Shown piece by piece: positions 63,171-64,000 of a stretch of DNA of 64,000 bases. This DNA comes from Archilochus colubris (taxonomy: Eukaryota; Chordata; Aves; Apodiformes; Trochilidae): NCBI GenBank assembly GCA_023079485.1, contig CM041084.1, positions 69,287,709 through 69,351,708 of the forward strand, written 5' to 3'. The translations under genes and the position numbers were made by a program. The notes under the pieces were generated by a model, which made no database searches, was not told the DNA's origin, and saw only the letters and a program-made list of their open reading frames with translations. The first letter of the stretch is position 1, and each line of letters begins with the position of its first letter.

Positions 63171-64000
63171 CTGAAACAAAAGGAAATATGACTGAATAGT
63201 TGTTATGTGGCACTGATTTTAAGAAGTCCTGTCAATCACCCAGAAACTGCTATGTGAGCTCAAACTGTTCATTGCTGTTTTTTAGTGATGAACCAACGAA
63301 TGACCACATATTCTGTGATCATTAGAAATATTATAACTCCTGGACATTTATCTCTGAATACATTTGTTTTCTTTCAACAAGGTACTAGCTCACCATCAAT
63401 ACAGTATCTTGTACTTGTTTTTTAGAAAATAGGCTTTTTCATCCATGCTTCAAGATGATAAAAGCAGTAATATAACTGAATGGATTAGTTTCCCTATGGC
63501 CATCCAGAGGGCTCTGAATGATCTTTGAGACAATGCAAACTTCCCATTTCTTCTCTAGCTTCTCTAGCTCTGGACCGCACTCTGAATCTTCAAATCAAAC
63601 CTATTCAACTCACTATACTCTTAGTGTACTTCCTACAATTGCCTAGTAAAATCAGACACAAACTTGGAGGTTGCTTTCCTGTAGTTTATAGGAATGACAG
63701 GAGTAAGTTACTTTGTAAATCCAACCAGCTGCTTAGGTGCTGAACTATAGATTTATGGGATTCTTTCTTGTAGTTCTGTTCTGGACTCTTAATCTCTGCT
63801 GATGTTTTTTGTTGAAAAAAAGCACAAGCATATGTATTATAAATAAGGATTTTTTTTTAAAAATGCAGCATAGAGCTGCATTAATTCAGTCAAATTCTGT
63901 AATGAAAATTAATGTGATGTGTTAAGGATATTCATTGAAACCTTTGGTCTCTTTTGAATCTGAGACCAAGAAAGCTGCATACTGTTCTTATATCTCTGCA
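63171..64000. other. OVALX: OVALX intron 1 (partial)
   Basis: Exon 2 begins at 63170 (acceptor TTTCAG). By analogy with OVAL and OVALY, where intron 1 is about 1.2-1.5 kb, the leader exon and promoter should lie beyond the right edge. I looked for the leader hairpin and TATA context here and saw no convincing match. Confidence 0.65.

Noticed and set aside
63171..64000. An OVALX promoter within the right edge
   Set aside because: No leader hairpin with a good donor and TATA context was found. Intron 1 lengths in OVAL and OVALY place it beyond the window.

Overview
The window is vertebrate nuclear DNA from a bird, probably not a chicken. It carries part of the avian clade B serpin (ov-serpin) cluster, including the ovalbumin family found only in birds and other reptiles. 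Supporting signs are the CR1 LINE fragments typical of birds, large introns with canonical splice sites, and a promoter closely resembling my memory of the chicken ovalbumin promoter. Species cannot be fixed from the sequence alone.

All recognised genes lie on the minus strand, so transcription runs from right to left. In that order they are OVALX (SERPINB14C, coding exons 63153-57287), OVALY (SERPINB14B, 48720-43704), OVAL (ovalbumin, SERPINB14, 29178-24102), SERPINB2 (PAI-2-like, 13339-6901) and SERPINB10 (MENT-like, from 2580, running off the left edge after its fifth exon). Each gene follows the same plan: a start codon exon of 168 coding bases, a short variable CD-loop exon, then exons of about 130, 118, 143 and 156 bases and a last exon of about 400 bases. 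I rebuilt the coding exons from splice sites. The four complete genes are open throughout: OVALX 393, OVALY 388, OVAL 386 and SERPINB2 412 residues.

The right half (43-64 kb) holds the X and Y genes, which share an almost identical patch around exon 7. The Y copy of that patch contains a short palindromic mobile element that is absent from X. Upstream of OVAL lies 13 kb of non-genic DNA. It contains a CR1 element split by a solo LTR, sequence blocks shared with the Y upstream region, and a 1.5-kb GC-rich island. The OVAL promoter keeps a TATA box and a perfect COUP-TF type DR1 site; the Y promoter keeps the TATA box but not the DR1. The 10.7 kb between OVAL and SERPINB2 has one large CR1 and no recognisable gene.

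Functionally, OVAL, OVALX and OVALY look like secreted egg-white type serpins with non-inhibitory hinge regions. SERPINB2 keeps an inhibitory hinge and a P1 arginine, and SERPINB10/MENT is a nuclear protease inhibitor that condenses chromatin. I found no unknown gene system. The most notable signals are paralogue homogenisation at exon 7, loss of both known ovalbumin phosphorylation motifs, and a changed AT-hook in MENT.
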